The position numbers and the translations under genes are program-made. The notes under the pieces were generated by a model. The model had not been told where the DNA came from, did not search any database, and was given only the letters and a program-made list of their open reading frames with translations. Below are positions 5,415 to 5,927 of a stretch of DNA of 5,927 nucleotides, piece by piece. Origin of the DNA: Lachnospiraceae bacterium UBA3643 (GTDB taxonomy: Bacteria > Bacillota > Clostridia > Lachnospirales > Lachnospiraceae). Within the stretch, counting starts at the first letter, position 1, and every line of letters begins with the position of its first letter. Location of the stretch: contig DFKO01000094.1 in NCBI GenBank assembly GCA_002373855.1, forward strand, positions 1-5,927, in the 5' to 3' direction.

Positions 5415-5927
5415 TTAGAGAACTGCCTTTACAGCTTCTGTAAGAGCCTTGTTTTTCTCATCAGCGTCCTCAAGGGATGTACCCTTTACGCCCATGTAAA
5501 ACTTGATCTTGGGCTCTGTACCCGAAGGTCTTGCGCAGCACCATGAATCATTCTCAAGGTCAAAGTAAAGTACATTTGACGTGGGGAGTCCGGATTTTGT
5601 CTCCTCGCCTGTCTCAAAGTTAATGGCCTTGTCAGCCTTGTAATCGATAAACTTCTTAACCTTAAGTCCTGCAAATTCCTTTGGAGGATTGTTACGGAGC
5701 TTCTCCATCATGGCAGCGATCTCCTCGAGACCTTCCTTGCCCTTCTTTGTGATGGCATACTGGGTCTCCTTGTAGTATCCGTATTTCTCATACATCTCTA
5801 CCATCATATCCCAGAGTGTGATGCCCTGCTTTTTGCAGTATGCAGCTACTTCAGAGAGACACATAACGGCTACTACCGCATCCTTGTCTCTTGCATGGGT
5901 ACCTGCCAGGCATCCGTATGACTCCTC
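5415..5927 (-). CDS. pgcA: Alpha-phosphoglucomutase (phosphohexomutase family), C-terminal part
   Basis: Interconverts glucose 6-phosphate and glucose 1-phosphate in the cytoplasm, feeding UDP-glucose synthesis for the polysaccharide genes beside it. Only the last 170 residues are in the window. The frame stays open to the right edge, and the first codons read EESYGCLAGTHARDKDAV, the sugar-binding loop (GEESYG-type) of alpha-D-phosphohexomutases. The internal Met at 5864 is therefore not the start. The C-terminal domain has the phosphate-binding loop CARPSGTEPKIKFYMGVKG (fragment residues 131-149, Arg133-Pro139 at the core). This form matches the long phosphoglucomutases of Firmicutes (about 570-580 residues, PgcA type) better than GlmM or ManB, but mannose 6-phosphate activity cannot be excluded. 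The active-site serine and metal-binding loop lie outside the window. It ends in TAA followed by its own terminator, so it looks like the last gene of an upstream unit, or a housekeeping gene next to the polysaccharide locus. Confidence 0.93.
   Translation of the reverse strand, partial: EESYGCLAGTHARDKDAVVAVMCLSEVAAYCKKQGITLWDMMVEMYEKYGYYKETQYAITKKGKEGLEEIAAMMEKLRNNPPKEFAGLKVKKFIDYKADKAINFETGEETKSGLPTSNVLYFDLENDSWCCARPSGTEPKIKFYMGVKGTSLEDADEKNKALTEAVKAVL

Noticed and set aside
5415..5864. Phosphoglucomutase start at the internal Met at 5864
   Set aside because: The frame continues to the window edge with the conserved EESYG sugar-binding loop, so the gene is a partial, not a short, protein.
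1..5927. CRISPR arrays, insertion sequences, tRNA or rRNA genes, riboswitches, defence systems
   Set aside because: No spaced direct repeats, transposase motifs, long terminal inverted repeats or conserved RNA elements were seen; nearly all the sequence is accounted for by polysaccharide genes.

Overview
This window is a piece of a cell-surface polysaccharide (exopolysaccharide or capsule) locus, read entirely from the minus strand. It most likely comes from an anaerobic Gram-positive member of the Clostridia, and the protein style resembles Lachnospiraceae. The evidence for this is an LCP-family attachment enzyme with a long Lys/Gly/Ser/Thr cytoplasmic tail, a PgcA-type alpha-phosphoglucomutase, GT2 enzymes of the YSDEDK type, AGGA-type ribosome binding sites and AT-rich spacers. 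No search was run, so the taxonomic call is inference from sequence style.

In transcription order (high to low coordinates) the window holds: (1) the C-terminal part of an alpha-phosphoglucomutase, cut by the right edge (5415-5927), followed by a strong intrinsic terminator (5355-5390); (2) a 464-residue GT2 glycosyltransferase (3940-5334) translationally coupled by an ATGA overlap to (3) a 328-residue GT2 glycosyltransferase (2957-3943); (4) a 91-base spacer with a candidate sigma-A promoter and two abutting small hairpins; (5) a 466-residue polyprenyl-phosphate hexose-1-phosphate transferase (1465-2865); (6) after 35 bases, a 425-residue LCP (LytR-CpsA-Psr) protein (152-1429), followed by a second strong terminator (117-142); (7) the first 27 codons of another GT2 glycosyltransferase with a GTG start (1-83), cut by the left edge.

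The genes form a coherent pathway. Phosphoglucomutase supplies glucose 1-phosphate for UDP-glucose. The membrane phosphotransferase starts the repeat unit by moving a hexose 1-phosphate onto undecaprenyl phosphate. The GT2 enzymes extend it on the cytoplasmic face. The LCP enzyme attaches the exported polymer to the cell wall. No flippase, polymerase or chain-length regulator is visible, so these would lie outside the window.

I see no mobile element, CRISPR array, tRNA, rRNA or clear novel system. The points most worth a second look are the two terminators that each sit just upstream of a glycosyltransferase with no visible promoter in between, the tandem-hairpin leader of the phosphotransferase, the apparent half-domain at the C terminus of the 464-residue glycosyltransferase, and the acidic, tyrosine-rich tail of the LCP protein. 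No stretch over 300 bases lacks a gene.
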